NCBI GenBank assembly: GCA_029259655.1
Contig: JAJDET010000327.1
Span: 1 to 43,490 of the forward strand
Source of the DNA: Planctomycetota bacterium
GTDB lineage: Bacteria > Planctomycetota > UBA1135 > GCA-002686595
Reading direction: 5' to 3'
Length of the DNA stretch: 43,490 bases
Position 1 is the stretch's first letter. Every line of letters starts with the position of its first letter. A program made the position numbers and the translations under genes. Shown here piece by piece: positions 36,801 through 43,490 of this stretch. Below the pieces are notes generated by a model, which worked only from the letters and a program-made list of their open reading frames with translations, searched no databases and had not been told where the DNA came from.

Positions 36801-37857
36801 GGTGGCGGGGCTCGGTCTCGCCGGGAGGAACCTCCTCACCACGCTCGACTTCACACCGGCCGAGGTGCGCGGTCTCGTCGACCTCGCACTCTCCATCAAG
36901 GCCGGTGACGTCCGTCCGGATCTCGCTCGCAAGGTGCTCGGACTCCTGTTCTTCAATCCGTCGGTGCGCACTCGCATGTCGTGCGAGTCCGCCATGGCGC
37001 GCATGGGCGGGAGCTCGATTGCGGTCACTGCGGGCAAGGACACGTGGCAGTTCGAGTGCCGCGAGGGTGTGGTCATGGACCAGAACACCCAGGAGCACGT
37101 CCGGGAGCTCGCCCCGGTCATGAGCCAGTTCTGTCACGCGGTCGGCATCCGCAAGTCGGAGCTCATCACGACGAGCTCGAGCACGGCTACGGCGACGGGG
37201 ACCTACGAGGAGATCCGCGGGGACGACTTCATCCGGCGCTTCGCGGAGTTCAGCGACGTTCCCGTCGTCAACTTCGAGTCGAACACCTACCACCCGCTGC
37301 AGGGGCTCGCGGACTCCGCGACCATGGTGGAGCGGCTGGGCGATCCGCGCGGCAAGAAGTACGTCCTCACCTGGGCCTGGCACCTGAAATCGCTGCCCGC
37401 GGCGACGCCGCACTCGCAGATGATCTCTGCCGCCAACCTGGGCATGGACGTGTGTGTCCTGCGGCCCGAGGGGTGGGGGCTCGACCCCGAGATCATGGGT
37501 GCGACGCGCGAGCGCGTGGAGTCGCTCGGAGGGTCCCTGAGCGAGACCGACGACATCGCGGAAGCCTACCGCGGCGCGAATGTCGTGTGCGCCAAGGCCT
37601 GGGCCGGCCTCGACTACTACGGGCGCTTCGACCAGGAGGCGCGCGACAAGGAGGGGCTGCGGAAGGACTGGATCGTCGACGAGGCCAAGATGGATCTCAC
37701 CGACGACGCGTTCTTCATGCACTGCCTCCCGGTCCGTCGGAACGTCGTCGTCACGGACGGCGTCCTCGACTCGCCGCGTTCCGCTGCGATCCAGGAGGCG
37801 GGCAACCGGCTCTGGACTGCAGCGGCGGTACTGGCGGCGCTCACTGGAGCGGCGTGA
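36787..37857 (+). CDS. argF': N-acyl-ornithine carbamoyltransferase
   Basis: This is 356 residues from the GTG at 36787, overlapping the previous gene by 14 bases (a GTG at 36802 is also possible). Carbamoyl-phosphate site SVRTR lies at 59-63, HPLQ at 169-172 and HCLP at 312-315. A tryptophan in the 80s loop (KDTWQFE, Trp87) and LTWAWHLKSLPAATPHSQMI resemble N-acetyl- and N-succinyl-ornithine carbamoyltransferases rather than plain ornithine transcarbamylase, as in Xanthomonas and Bacteroides. It would carbamoylate an acylated ornithine in arginine synthesis. The residue that sets acyl choice (Glu in acetyl, Pro in succinyl enzymes, by my alignment) appears to be Gln102 here, so the acyl group is uncertain. 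Confidence 0.87.
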   Translation: MERPEVAGLGLAGRNLLTTLDFTPAEVRGLVDLALSIKAGDVRPDLARKVLGLLFFNPSVRTRMSCESAMARMGGSSIAVTAGKDTWQFECREGVVMDQNTQEHVRELAPVMSQFCHAVGIRKSELITTSSSTATATGTYEEIRGDDFIRRFAEFSDVPVVNFESNTYHPLQGLADSATMVERLGDPRGKKYVLTWAWHLKSLPAATPHSQMISAANLGMDVCVLRPEGWGLDPEIMGATRERVESLGGSLSETDDIAEAYRGANVVCAKAWAGLDYYGRFDQEARDKEGLRKDWIVDEAKMDLTDDAFFMHCLPVRRNVVVTDGVLDSPRSAAIQEAGNRLWTAAAVLAALTGAA

Positions 37858-38384
37858 GCGGAGACGTGGAGGTCAAGGTCGGCGGCGCCGGTGACGTCCA
37901 CCACGCCGAGCGTGCGAGCGCGATGATCGCGGCTGCCGCGAGCGAGCACGACATCGCGGAACGCGAGCCGGAGCTCCTGTCCGGCAAGATCGCGTCGGGC
38001 CGGGCGGTGCTCGCACTCCGCGGCCGGGAGCTGGTCGGGTTCGGCTTCTTCTCCGAGTGGGAGGGGGGCAAGTTCGTCTCGCACTCGGGGCTGGTCGTCG
38101 ATCCCTCGCTGCGTGGGCGGGGTGTCGGACGGGCGCTCAAGATGGCGCTCTTCGAGGCCTCGGAGCGCATGTTCCCCGAGGCAGTGACCATGAGCCTCAC
38201 GACCTCCGAGCCGGTGCGGGCCATGAACCTCTCCCTCGGGTTCGCGGTCGTTCCGTTCGAGGACATGACGGTCGATCCCGCCTTCTGGGCCGGCTGCCGC
38301 ACCTGTCGGAACTACGAAGAGGTGCAGCGCGCGGGCAAGCAGTGCTGCTGCGAGGGGATGATCCGGCCGCCCGGCGGCTCCTGA
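37854..38384 (+). CDS. GNAT acetyltransferase, putative N-acetylglutamate synthase
   Basis: This is 176 residues from a GTG that overlaps the carbamoyltransferase stop by 4 bases (GTGA). The GNAT acetyl-CoA loop is GLVVDPSLRGRGVGRALKMALFEASERMFP. The C-terminus has FWAGCRTCRNYEEVQRAGKQCCCEGM, a Cys-rich ending I recognise from the GNAT proteins at the head of Bacteroidetes arginine clusters (FWxGCxSCxNYxxLxRxxxKxCxCxxM), thought to be N-acetylglutamate synthases. Together with the acyl-ornithine carbamoyltransferase this supports an acetylated arginine route. The cysteines may bind a metal. Assignment is by motif resemblance. Confidence 0.83.
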   Translation: MSGDVEVKVGGAGDVHHAERASAMIAAAASEHDIAEREPELLSGKIASGRAVLALRGRELVGFGFFSEWEGGKFVSHSGLVVDPSLRGRGVGRALKMALFEASERMFPEAVTMSLTTSEPVRAMNLSLGFAVVPFEDMTVDPAFWAGCRTCRNYEEVQRAGKQCCCEGMIRPPGGS

Positions 38385-38391
38385 CGTCGCG

Positions 38392-39681
38392 CTAGGCGCC
38401 CCCGAAGAAACGGCCCGTCTCGAAGGCACTTGCGGAGAAGCCGCGACGCTCGCCGTCGACGTCGACCCGCAGGGCCCGCTTGACGAGCAGGTCGAAGAGC
38501 AGCGGGTTCGCAGCGAAGACCTCGTTCAGGAGTCGGCGCTCCTCGGCGTCGATGTAGCCCTTGGACTTGAGGACGCGAGTGCTCACCACGGCCCGGATGG
38601 CCGGCAGCGGATAGTCGGAGCCGAACAGCAAGCGCGAGTGCAGGTCGTCCCGGGCGAGGACGGTGGCCAGCGGTTCGCCACAGCGGTTGACCTGTGTCAT
38701 GGCCGAGAGGTCGCCGAAGAGGAGGTCCGCGTATCGCGGGTCGTCCATGAGCTCGAGGAACAGATCGAACGCGGGCCTCGGTGCGGAACCGGGACGATCG
38801 GGATCCGAGTACTCCCCGGTTCCGGCGCAATGCGCCGCGATGACCCGCACGCCGTGCTCCAGTGCTCGTCGCACGCGCAGCGGATTGCCGAGCTCCTGAG
38901 CCTCGTTCGAGTCCACGGCCTGCTCGCGGCCGGTGTGCACGAGCAGGGGCAGGTCGAGCTCACGGAGGCGGTCGTAGAACGCATCGCAGCGTGAGAGCGC
39001 TGGGTCGATGCCCATGGCGTTCGGGAGCCACTTGAGGGCGCGGGCACCCTCCTCCGCTACGCGGTCGAGCTCGTCGAGCGCGTCCCGCCGATAGGGGTGG
39101 ATCGAGGCGCACGCAACGACGTCGTCGTGCTCCCGCGCCGTGCGCAGGACGTAGTCGTTCGGGACGTGGAAGGTCGACGCCTCGGGCGCCGGCTCACCGG
39201 CCTCGGTGTGGTTCCAGTCGAAGGCCAGGAGCACGAGCTTGCCCGTCGGGTTGCCCGCCCGGTGCAGGGCGAGCAATCTCGAGAGGTACTTTCCGTCCGC
39301 CTCTTCGTCGCCCGGATCGATGCCGGCCGCGGCGGCATAGGCATCGAACTGCAGGTGGCGCAGGGGATGCAGGTGGCTCCGCATGTGCGGGTGGACCCAG
39401 CAGCCCGTGCCGCCCGTACCCAGCCCGACCAGGTGGACGTGGACGTCCCAGACCAGAGCGCGGTCGACCCCCTCGAGCAGCCGGTCCGCGAAGGCGAGTG
39501 CCGCACCGGAGAGCACGCGCACGGGACCGGGGCGGAGGAGCAGGGGGAGCGAGAGGCGCGCTGCCGCGAGCGTTCCCGCTCCCCCCAGGGCACCGATCAG
39601 GAGGCGCCGCCGAGTGAGGAGGCGTCTTCCGGTTGAGGAGCTGTGTTTCCCGTCCGTGGCCAAGACGGGGACAGAGTGCAA
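38392..39681 (-). CDS. Tat-exported amidohydrolase (TIM-barrel metal hydrolase)
   Basis: This is 429 residues from a TTG at 39681 placed directly after the stop of the first secreted paralogue (TGATTG); no better start is seen. The N-terminus has a twin-arginine-like TRRRLLIGALGGAGTLAAA (residues ~23-41), suggesting folded export. The amidohydrolase-2 pattern follows: VWDVHVHL, ALKWLPNAMG (a lysine in the barrel), LLVHTGREQA, VIAAHCAG and LLFGSDYPLPA with the catalytic Asp. Such enzymes hydrolyse or decarboxylate small ring or amide compounds. The substrate is unknown. It is the last gene of the minus-strand run of secreted proteins. Confidence 0.85.
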   Translation of the reverse strand: MHSVPVLATDGKHSSSTGRRLLTRRRLLIGALGGAGTLAAARLSLPLLLRPGPVRVLSGAALAFADRLLEGVDRALVWDVHVHLVGLGTGGTGCWVHPHMRSHLHPLRHLQFDAYAAAAGIDPGDEEADGKYLSRLLALHRAGNPTGKLVLLAFDWNHTEAGEPAPEASTFHVPNDYVLRTAREHDDVVACASIHPYRRDALDELDRVAEEGARALKWLPNAMGIDPALSRCDAFYDRLRELDLPLLVHTGREQAVDSNEAQELGNPLRVRRALEHGVRVIAAHCAGTGEYSDPDRPGSAPRPAFDLFLELMDDPRYADLLFGDLSAMTQVNRCGEPLATVLARDDLHSRLLFGSDYPLPAIRAVVSTRVLKSKGYIDAEERRLLNEVFAANPLLFDLLVKRALRVDVDGERRGFSASAFETGRFFGGA

Positions 39682-40737
39682 TCAGTGCTCGGGATCGTCG
39701 ACGCCGGTCTTCAGGAAGTCGCCGTTCAGCTGGAGATCGACGCTCTCCCAGAGGAGGCGGCCGCCTCCGATGTTGAAGATCTGCTGGGTGGGGGCCGTCA
39801 CGGCACCCAGGAGGGCCGGGTCGGCGATCGACTCGGCGCTGGAGCTGGCGTTGAGGCCGTCGATGCGGGCCCAGCCCGACTCCAGGTCACCCACGTAGTC
39901 GCAGTTGGTGTCGACCTCGGTGGGATCGTCCGGCGTGTTCATCGCGAGGAAGGTCTCGTCGAAGATCAGGCTGATCCTCCGGAGGGGCTGGTCGAACCAG
40001 CACCGGAACTCCAGGGTCGTCGAGAGGGCGAACTCGTTGTCGTTGAAGACGGTGAAGGCGACGGAGGCGTCGAACGCGGTCCCGCCGGTCAGGTTGAGGA
40101 GCGCCAGCGAGGGCGACATCATCGGCATGAAGACGTCGAGGTAGAGCTCGTCCGGAACGCCCTCGTACTCGATGCCGTCGAAGTCGAGCTGCCCGTCACC
40201 GTCCACGTCCGTCGGCGCGCCGGGCGCCTGGGGCGAGTCGAACGGGATCGCGTTGAGCTGGTAGATGGCGCTCGCCGCGTTGACCACGATCTCGGAGCCC
40301 ACCAGGTAGTCGTGCGACCACGGCGTCTGGAAGGACGAGGGGTCCTGTGCTGACATCACCAGGTATCCCTCGGTCAGCGGACCGGGGTTGACACAGTTGA
40401 CCAGGAAGCAGCGGACGTCCGCAGGAGTCAGGTACTCGGTCCTGTTCTGGACGCTGCAGTAGAGCGGCTTGAAGGGATCCGTCCAGTCCGGGGCGACGTT
40501 GACGAACTCCATGTGGACGTTCGTCCCGCCGGAGACCGGATGGGTGTTCGTGTTCGTGACGCAGACGAGCGTGAAGAACGGATCCGGGGGGAGCGTACCA
40601 ACCTCCTGGGCGTCATCGTCGGGAACCCCCGAGCGATGGACGGGGTAGACGAGTGCGCTGCCGGGCTTGCGTCCGTCGGCCTGACCGATGGACGCAAGGA
40701 GCCCGAGTAGCGCGCATGTGAGAATGGCTCTCTTCAT
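39682..40737 (-). CDS. Secreted DGRKP-family protein, paralogue A
   Basis: This is 351 residues from the ATG at 40737 (GAGG six to seven bases upstream). The signal peptide MKRAILTCALLGLLASIGQA is followed by DGRKPGSALVYPVHRSG. Shared blocks in order are VCVTNTN, FVNVAPD, LYCSVQNRTEYLTPAD, SEIVVNAA..YQLNAIPF, the EF-hand-like DVDGDGQLDFDGIEYE, WFDQPL, NTPDDPTEVD, GWARIDGLNASS and GDFLKTGVDDPE. The EF-hand loop (D-x-D-x-D-G-x-x-D-x-D) probably binds calcium. Two paralogues lie just upstream. No family was recognised. It lies 8 bases after paralogue B and runs directly into the amidohydrolase gene. Confidence 0.82.
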   Translation of the reverse strand: MKRAILTCALLGLLASIGQADGRKPGSALVYPVHRSGVPDDDAQEVGTLPPDPFFTLVCVTNTNTHPVSGGTNVHMEFVNVAPDWTDPFKPLYCSVQNRTEYLTPADVRCFLVNCVNPGPLTEGYLVMSAQDPSSFQTPWSHDYLVGSEIVVNAASAIYQLNAIPFDSPQAPGAPTDVDGDGQLDFDGIEYEGVPDELYLDVFMPMMSPSLALLNLTGGTAFDASVAFTVFNDNEFALSTTLEFRCWFDQPLRRISLIFDETFLAMNTPDDPTEVDTNCDYVGDLESGWARIDGLNASSSAESIADPALLGAVTAPTQQIFNIGGGRLLWESVDLQLNGDFLKTGVDDPEH

Positions 40738-40745
40738 TGGGGACC

Positions 40746-41846
40746 TCACTCGGGGAACTCCGGATCGACGCTGCCGAACTTGAAGAAGTCGCCGTTGGTC
40801 TGGCGCGCTTCGGATTCCCAGAGCAGTTTCGCGAGCGGCATGATCGAGCTGTCGCCGCCCGTCAGTGCGCCGATCACCGCGGGGTCGGGGATCGACTGGG
40901 CGAACGAGCTCGCCTGGAGCCCGCGGATGCGGGCCCAACCCGTTTCCACGTCGTCGGAACCGTCGCAGTCGACGTCGAGCTCGGTGGGGTCGTCGGGCGT
41001 GTTGTTCTTCAGGAACCCTCCGTCGAACACGAGGCTGACGGACTCGAGCGGTTCTTCGAACCAGCACCCGAAGGTGAGCAGAGCCGAGAGCGGATACTCG
41101 TTGTCGTTCCAGATCTCGAACTTGACCGTGGCCTGGAAGTCGAACCCGCCCGTCAGGTTGATCAGGAGCAGCTCGTTGTTCGGCTCGGCGATGAACGCGT
41201 CGATGATCAGGTCGTCCGGCGCGCCTTCGTACTCGATGCCGTCCAGGTCGTACTGTCCGTCGCCGTCCCGGTCCGTGGCCGAGCGGGAGGGCTGAGGCGA
41301 GCGGAACGAGATCGCGTTCAGCGAGAAGATGCCGCCGCCCGCGTTGATGACGATCTCGGAACCCGCCAGGTAGTTGTGGGACCAAGGCGTGGGCTGCAGC
41401 TGGGGATCCTCGGCAACCGCGACCAGGTACCCCTGCATATCGATGCCCGGGTTGTGGCACGTGGTCAGTCGCGTGGTCGTGTCAGCGGCCGTCAGGAACT
41501 CCGTGCGGTCGTTGATCTGGCAGTAGAGCGGCTTGAACGGCTGCGCCGGATCCTGCACGGCGTTGACGTACTCGAAGTGGACGTTGGTCGCCCCGCCGAG
41601 GGTCACACCGATCGGAGGCTGGAGGTTGGTGTTCGTTACGCTGACTGCCGTGAACGTGACGCCGCCCGACTTGTGGAGCGGGTACACGAGCAGACTGGCA
41701 GGTTTGCGTCCATCGGCACTCAGCGGAGCCGCCGCCGCGAGCGCTAGTATGCTCAGGGCGACGAGTCGCGCGGCGCCCCGTCGGTTCTCGCGCTTGCGAG
41801 ACCCGAGGCTTTGCCGTTCGCAGTGAGCATCGTCGCGGAAAGTCAT
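40746..41846 (-). CDS. Secreted DGRKP-family protein, paralogue B
   Basis: This 366-residue protein starts at an ATG preceded by AGGAG about ten bases upstream. A long basic n-region (MTFRDDAHCERQSLGSRKRENRRG) precedes the hydrophobic ARLVALSILALAAAAPLS and the cleavage site before ADGRKPASLLVYPLHKSG. It keeps all paralogue landmarks: VSVTNTN, FEYVNAVQD, LYCQINDRTEFLTAAD, TCHNPG, the EF-hand-like DRDGDGQYDLDGIEYEGAPDDLIID, LLINLTGGFDFQA, CWFEEPLESVSLVFDGGFL, NTPDDPTELDVDCDGSDDVETGWARI and FFKFGSVDPEFPE. Function unknown. Confidence 0.82.
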   Translation of the reverse strand: MTFRDDAHCERQSLGSRKRENRRGAARLVALSILALAAAAPLSADGRKPASLLVYPLHKSGGVTFTAVSVTNTNLQPPIGVTLGGATNVHFEYVNAVQDPAQPFKPLYCQINDRTEFLTAADTTTRLTTCHNPGIDMQGYLVAVAEDPQLQPTPWSHNYLAGSEIVINAGGGIFSLNAISFRSPQPSRSATDRDGDGQYDLDGIEYEGAPDDLIIDAFIAEPNNELLLINLTGGFDFQATVKFEIWNDNEYPLSALLTFGCWFEEPLESVSLVFDGGFLKNNTPDDPTELDVDCDGSDDVETGWARIRGLQASSFAQSIPDPAVIGALTGGDSSIMPLAKLLWESEARQTNGDFFKFGSVDPEFPE

Positions 41847-42047
41847 TCTCGATTTCTCCTGCCGGGATTCGGCGGGCGGGCTTTCCCGTTGTGCGGGCGC
41901 CCTGCGTGGGGACTTTGTCGTGAGAGGGCCACAACCCTCCGAACGAAATATGTCCCGCTAGCCGAGGGAAGGCGAATCGAGAGCGACGTGTTTTACGTGG
42001 CGGAGGGCGTTTCGGAAAACGTTTCCACGGCGCCCCCACCGATCCGG
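41847..42047 (-). promoter_or_regulatory. AT-richer upstream region of paralogue B
   Basis: Between terminator and paralogue B lie about 200 bases with overlapping inverted repeats: CGTTT-CGGA-AAACG at 42008-42021 and the palindrome AAACGTTT at 42017-42024. These are candidate operator sites of the promoter expected after the terminator. No clear -10/-35 pair stands out. Confidence 0.35.
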
Positions 42048-42091
42048 AAAAGAAAGCGGGCGGCGCCCCGCGTTGCGTGGGCGCCGCCCGC
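42048..42091 (-). terminator. Strong intrinsic terminator after paralogue C
   Basis: GCGGGCGGCGCC (42056-42067) and GGCGCCGCCCGC (42080-42091) form a perfect 12-bp stem with a 12-base loop. On the minus strand this is followed by TTTCTTTT, a T-tract at the right distance. It lies about 30 bases past the stop of the first paralogue, isolating it from the other two. Confidence 0.9.
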
Positions 42092-42119
42092 TGGCGATCG
42101 CTGAGTCGGGAGCTTTCTC

Positions 42120-43250
42120 CTACGGGGGAGGGAACTCGGGGTCGTCGGTTCCGAACTTGAAGAAGTCGCCGGTGAAGTTCCTGGCGTCGCTCTCCCACAG
42201 GAGGTGGCCGCCGTTGATCGCGGTCTTGGGACCGCCCGGACCGGCTGTCAGGGCCCCGAGCATCGCTGCGCCCGGGATGGTCTCGACGGACGAGGATGCA
42301 TTGAAGGCGACGATTCTGGCCCAACCCGTCTCGAGGTCCGCCACGCTGTCACACGTGATGTCGAGTTCCGTCGGGTCGTTCGGCATGTTGGACAGCAGGA
42401 ACGGCTGGGTGAAGAAGAGCGAGAGATCGGTCAGTCGCTCCTCGAACCAGCACTTGAACCCGAGCGTCTGGGACATGGCCTGTTCGCTGTCGTTCCAGAT
42501 GTCGATCGAGATGTTGGCGATGAAGTCGAATCCGCCGGTGAAGTTCGACAGCGTCAGGGACGATCCTGAGATGGCGATGAAGCTGTCGAGATACAGCTCG
42601 GCGGGCATGGGCTCGTACTCGATTCCGTCGAAGTCGAGCTGACCATCGTTGTCGAGGTCCGTGTGGTCGCCTTCTGCGAGGCTTCCACCTTCACCTCCGC
42701 CGCCGTTGCCGGCCTTGAAGGGGACGGCGTTCAGGATGTACATGCCGCCGATGCTGCTGACGAAGACCTCCGACCCGATCAGGTAGTCGAACGCCCACTT
42801 CGTCCCGATGGGAAAGGTGGGGTCCTCCGCACTGACCACGACGTAGCCCTCGCGGAAGCTGTTGAAGGGTGCCGGGTTGTGGCAGCTGGTCAGGACACAC
42901 TTCGTGTCCGCCGGCGTCAGGAGCTCGTGCTGGTTCTGGACCTGGCAGAACAGTGGCACGAGCGTCTTGAGGGGGTCCGGGTCGGGAGTGACGTTGACGT
43001 ACTCGAAGTGCACGCCGGTCGTCCCGCCGGGATTCTGGAAGATCGAGGGGATCAGGTTCGTGTTCGTCACGCAGATGGCCGTGAAGAACGTCGCCGCGAA
43101 GCCCTCTCCTCCCTCGAGACCTGGGTCTCCCGATCCCGAGCGATGGATCGGGTAGACGAGAACACTGCCGGGCTTCCGTCCATCGGCCATGGCCCCCGGG
43201 GCCAAGGCGACGACGAGAGCGCCGGCTACGAGCAGAGCAGACCGTTTCAT
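42120..43250 (-). CDS. Secreted DGRKP-family protein, paralogue C
   Basis: This is 376 residues from the ATG at 43250, with strong SD AAGGAGGAG. The signal peptide MKRSALLVAGALVVALAPGAMA is followed by DGRKPGSVLVYPIHRSG. Shared blocks: FTAICVTNTNL, VHFEYVNVTPD, LFCQVQNQHELLTPAD, SCHNPAP, GSEVFVSS..YILNAVPF, a Gly-rich insert (NGGGGEGGS), TDLDNDGQLDFDGIEYEPMPAELYLDSF, LSNFTGGFDF, CWFEERL, NMPNDPTELDITCDSVADLETGWARI and FFKFGTDDPEFP. It is monocistronic, bounded by a promoter and a terminator. Its length and insert set it apart slightly from A and B. Function unknown. Confidence 0.85.
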   Translation of the reverse strand: MKRSALLVAGALVVALAPGAMADGRKPGSVLVYPIHRSGSGDPGLEGGEGFAATFFTAICVTNTNLIPSIFQNPGGTTGVHFEYVNVTPDPDPLKTLVPLFCQVQNQHELLTPADTKCVLTSCHNPAPFNSFREGYVVVSAEDPTFPIGTKWAFDYLIGSEVFVSSIGGMYILNAVPFKAGNGGGGEGGSLAEGDHTDLDNDGQLDFDGIEYEPMPAELYLDSFIAISGSSLTLSNFTGGFDFIANISIDIWNDSEQAMSQTLGFKCWFEERLTDLSLFFTQPFLLSNMPNDPTELDITCDSVADLETGWARIVAFNASSSVETIPGAAMLGALTAGPGGPKTAINGGHLLWESDARNFTGDFFKFGTDDPEFPPP

Positions 43251-43255
43251 TGATG

Positions 43256-43264
43256 CTCCTCCTT
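43256..43264 (-). promoter_or_regulatory. Strong Shine-Dalgarno of paralogue C
   Basis: CTCCTCCTT on the plus strand reads AAGGAGGAG on the minus strand, giving a near-perfect SD about 7 bases before the ATG at 43250. It is stronger than most sites in the window and fits a highly expressed secreted protein. An inverted repeat TTGAGG (43263-43268)/CCTCAA (43280-43285) partly overlaps it. Confidence 0.7.
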
Positions 43265-43296
43265 GAGGTGTTGGTGTTGCCTCAACCGCACGTTCG

Positions 43297-43326
43297 AGTA
43301 TAGGTGCGCTCGCCAGGCGCCCCCAA
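43297..43326 (-). promoter_or_regulatory. Candidate sigma-70 promoter of paralogue C
   Basis: On the minus strand TATACT (positions 43297-43302) serves as a -10 box matching TATAAT at five of six bases. TTGGGG 18 bases upstream (43321-43326) could be the -35. The start site would be about 40 bases before the ATG. Confidence 0.5.
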
Positions 43327-43460
43327 GGGAAAACGGATCCCTGGGTGGGGCGGGTCGGAGGGGGATCGGCCCCCCTCCAGGAGGTCTCCAGGGTCGCCTC
43401 GACGGGGATACCGGGCGGGTCCCTGGCCCGAAATGAGAGCGGGGCGGCGGCACAACAAAG

Positions 43461-43473
43461 CCCCCCCCCCCCC
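43461..43473. other. 13-C homopolymer at the window end
   Basis: Thirteen consecutive C residues followed by GGGGTGGGG lie 17 bases from the edge. Such runs are prone to sequencing error. No gene is seen in the remaining 160 bases beyond the promoter. Confidence 0.5.
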
Positions 43474-43490
43474 GGGGTGGGGAAGCCCGG

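Overview
The window is uniformly GC-rich bacterial chromosome, densely coded on both strands, with many 1- to 4-base gene overlaps and frequent GTG starts. Several traits point, with moderate confidence, to a planctomycete-like organism: a secreted PQQ-type dehydrogenase ending in a dockerin-like DCNGNGxxDxCE tail, several secreted proteins of no recognised family, and acetate/glyoxylate and acetylated-arginine genes typical of an aerobic environmental heterotroph. No rRNA, tRNA, insertion sequence or CRISPR array was found.

Region 1 (about 1-11500, minus strand) is a sugar-nucleotide and polysaccharide operon read right to left. It holds a large membrane glycosyltransferase, an SDR epimerase/reductase, a sugar C-methyltransferase, glucose-1-phosphate cytidylyltransferase (rfbF), a CDP-glucose 4,6-dehydratase-like SDR, a nitroreductase-methyltransferase fusion, an alpha-toroid-like protein and a small membrane protein. 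Together they suggest synthesis of a CDP-activated, C-methylated 6-deoxysugar. A radical SAM/SPASM protein with its own TATAAT box sits upstream. The far left end carries an elaborate inverted-repeat structure that folds without clashes only as minus-strand RNA.

Region 2 (11568-25084) is the surface-polysaccharide machinery: a Wzx-type flippase, an LPG-synthase-type membrane protein, two convergent GT39-like transferases, a metallophosphoesterase with a degenerate active site, an FAD oxidoreductase, two GT4 glycosyltransferases, an SDR epimerase, a polysaccharide deacetylase and a tandem pair of small membrane proteins.

Region 3 (25267-35367) is mixed metabolism: a secreted sugar dehydrogenase, a YjbQ-family protein, a secreted protein of unknown function, a thioredoxin-like lipoprotein and a PLP aminotransferase. 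It also has isocitrate lyase facing a RamB/ScfR-type regulator across a promoter region with GTAAAC repeats, and a PlsC-type acyltransferase.

Region 4 (35466-38384) is a compact plus-strand operon: a cyclic-2,3-diphosphoglycerate-synthetase-like P-loop protein, an N-acyl-ornithine carbamoyltransferase and a GNAT protein resembling the putative N-acetylglutamate synthase of Bacteroidetes arginine clusters. Region 5 (38392-43490, minus strand) holds a Tat-like amidohydrolase and three tandem secreted paralogues that share an ADGRKP start and an EF-hand-like loop. A strong intrinsic terminator lies between the first and second paralogue in transcription order.
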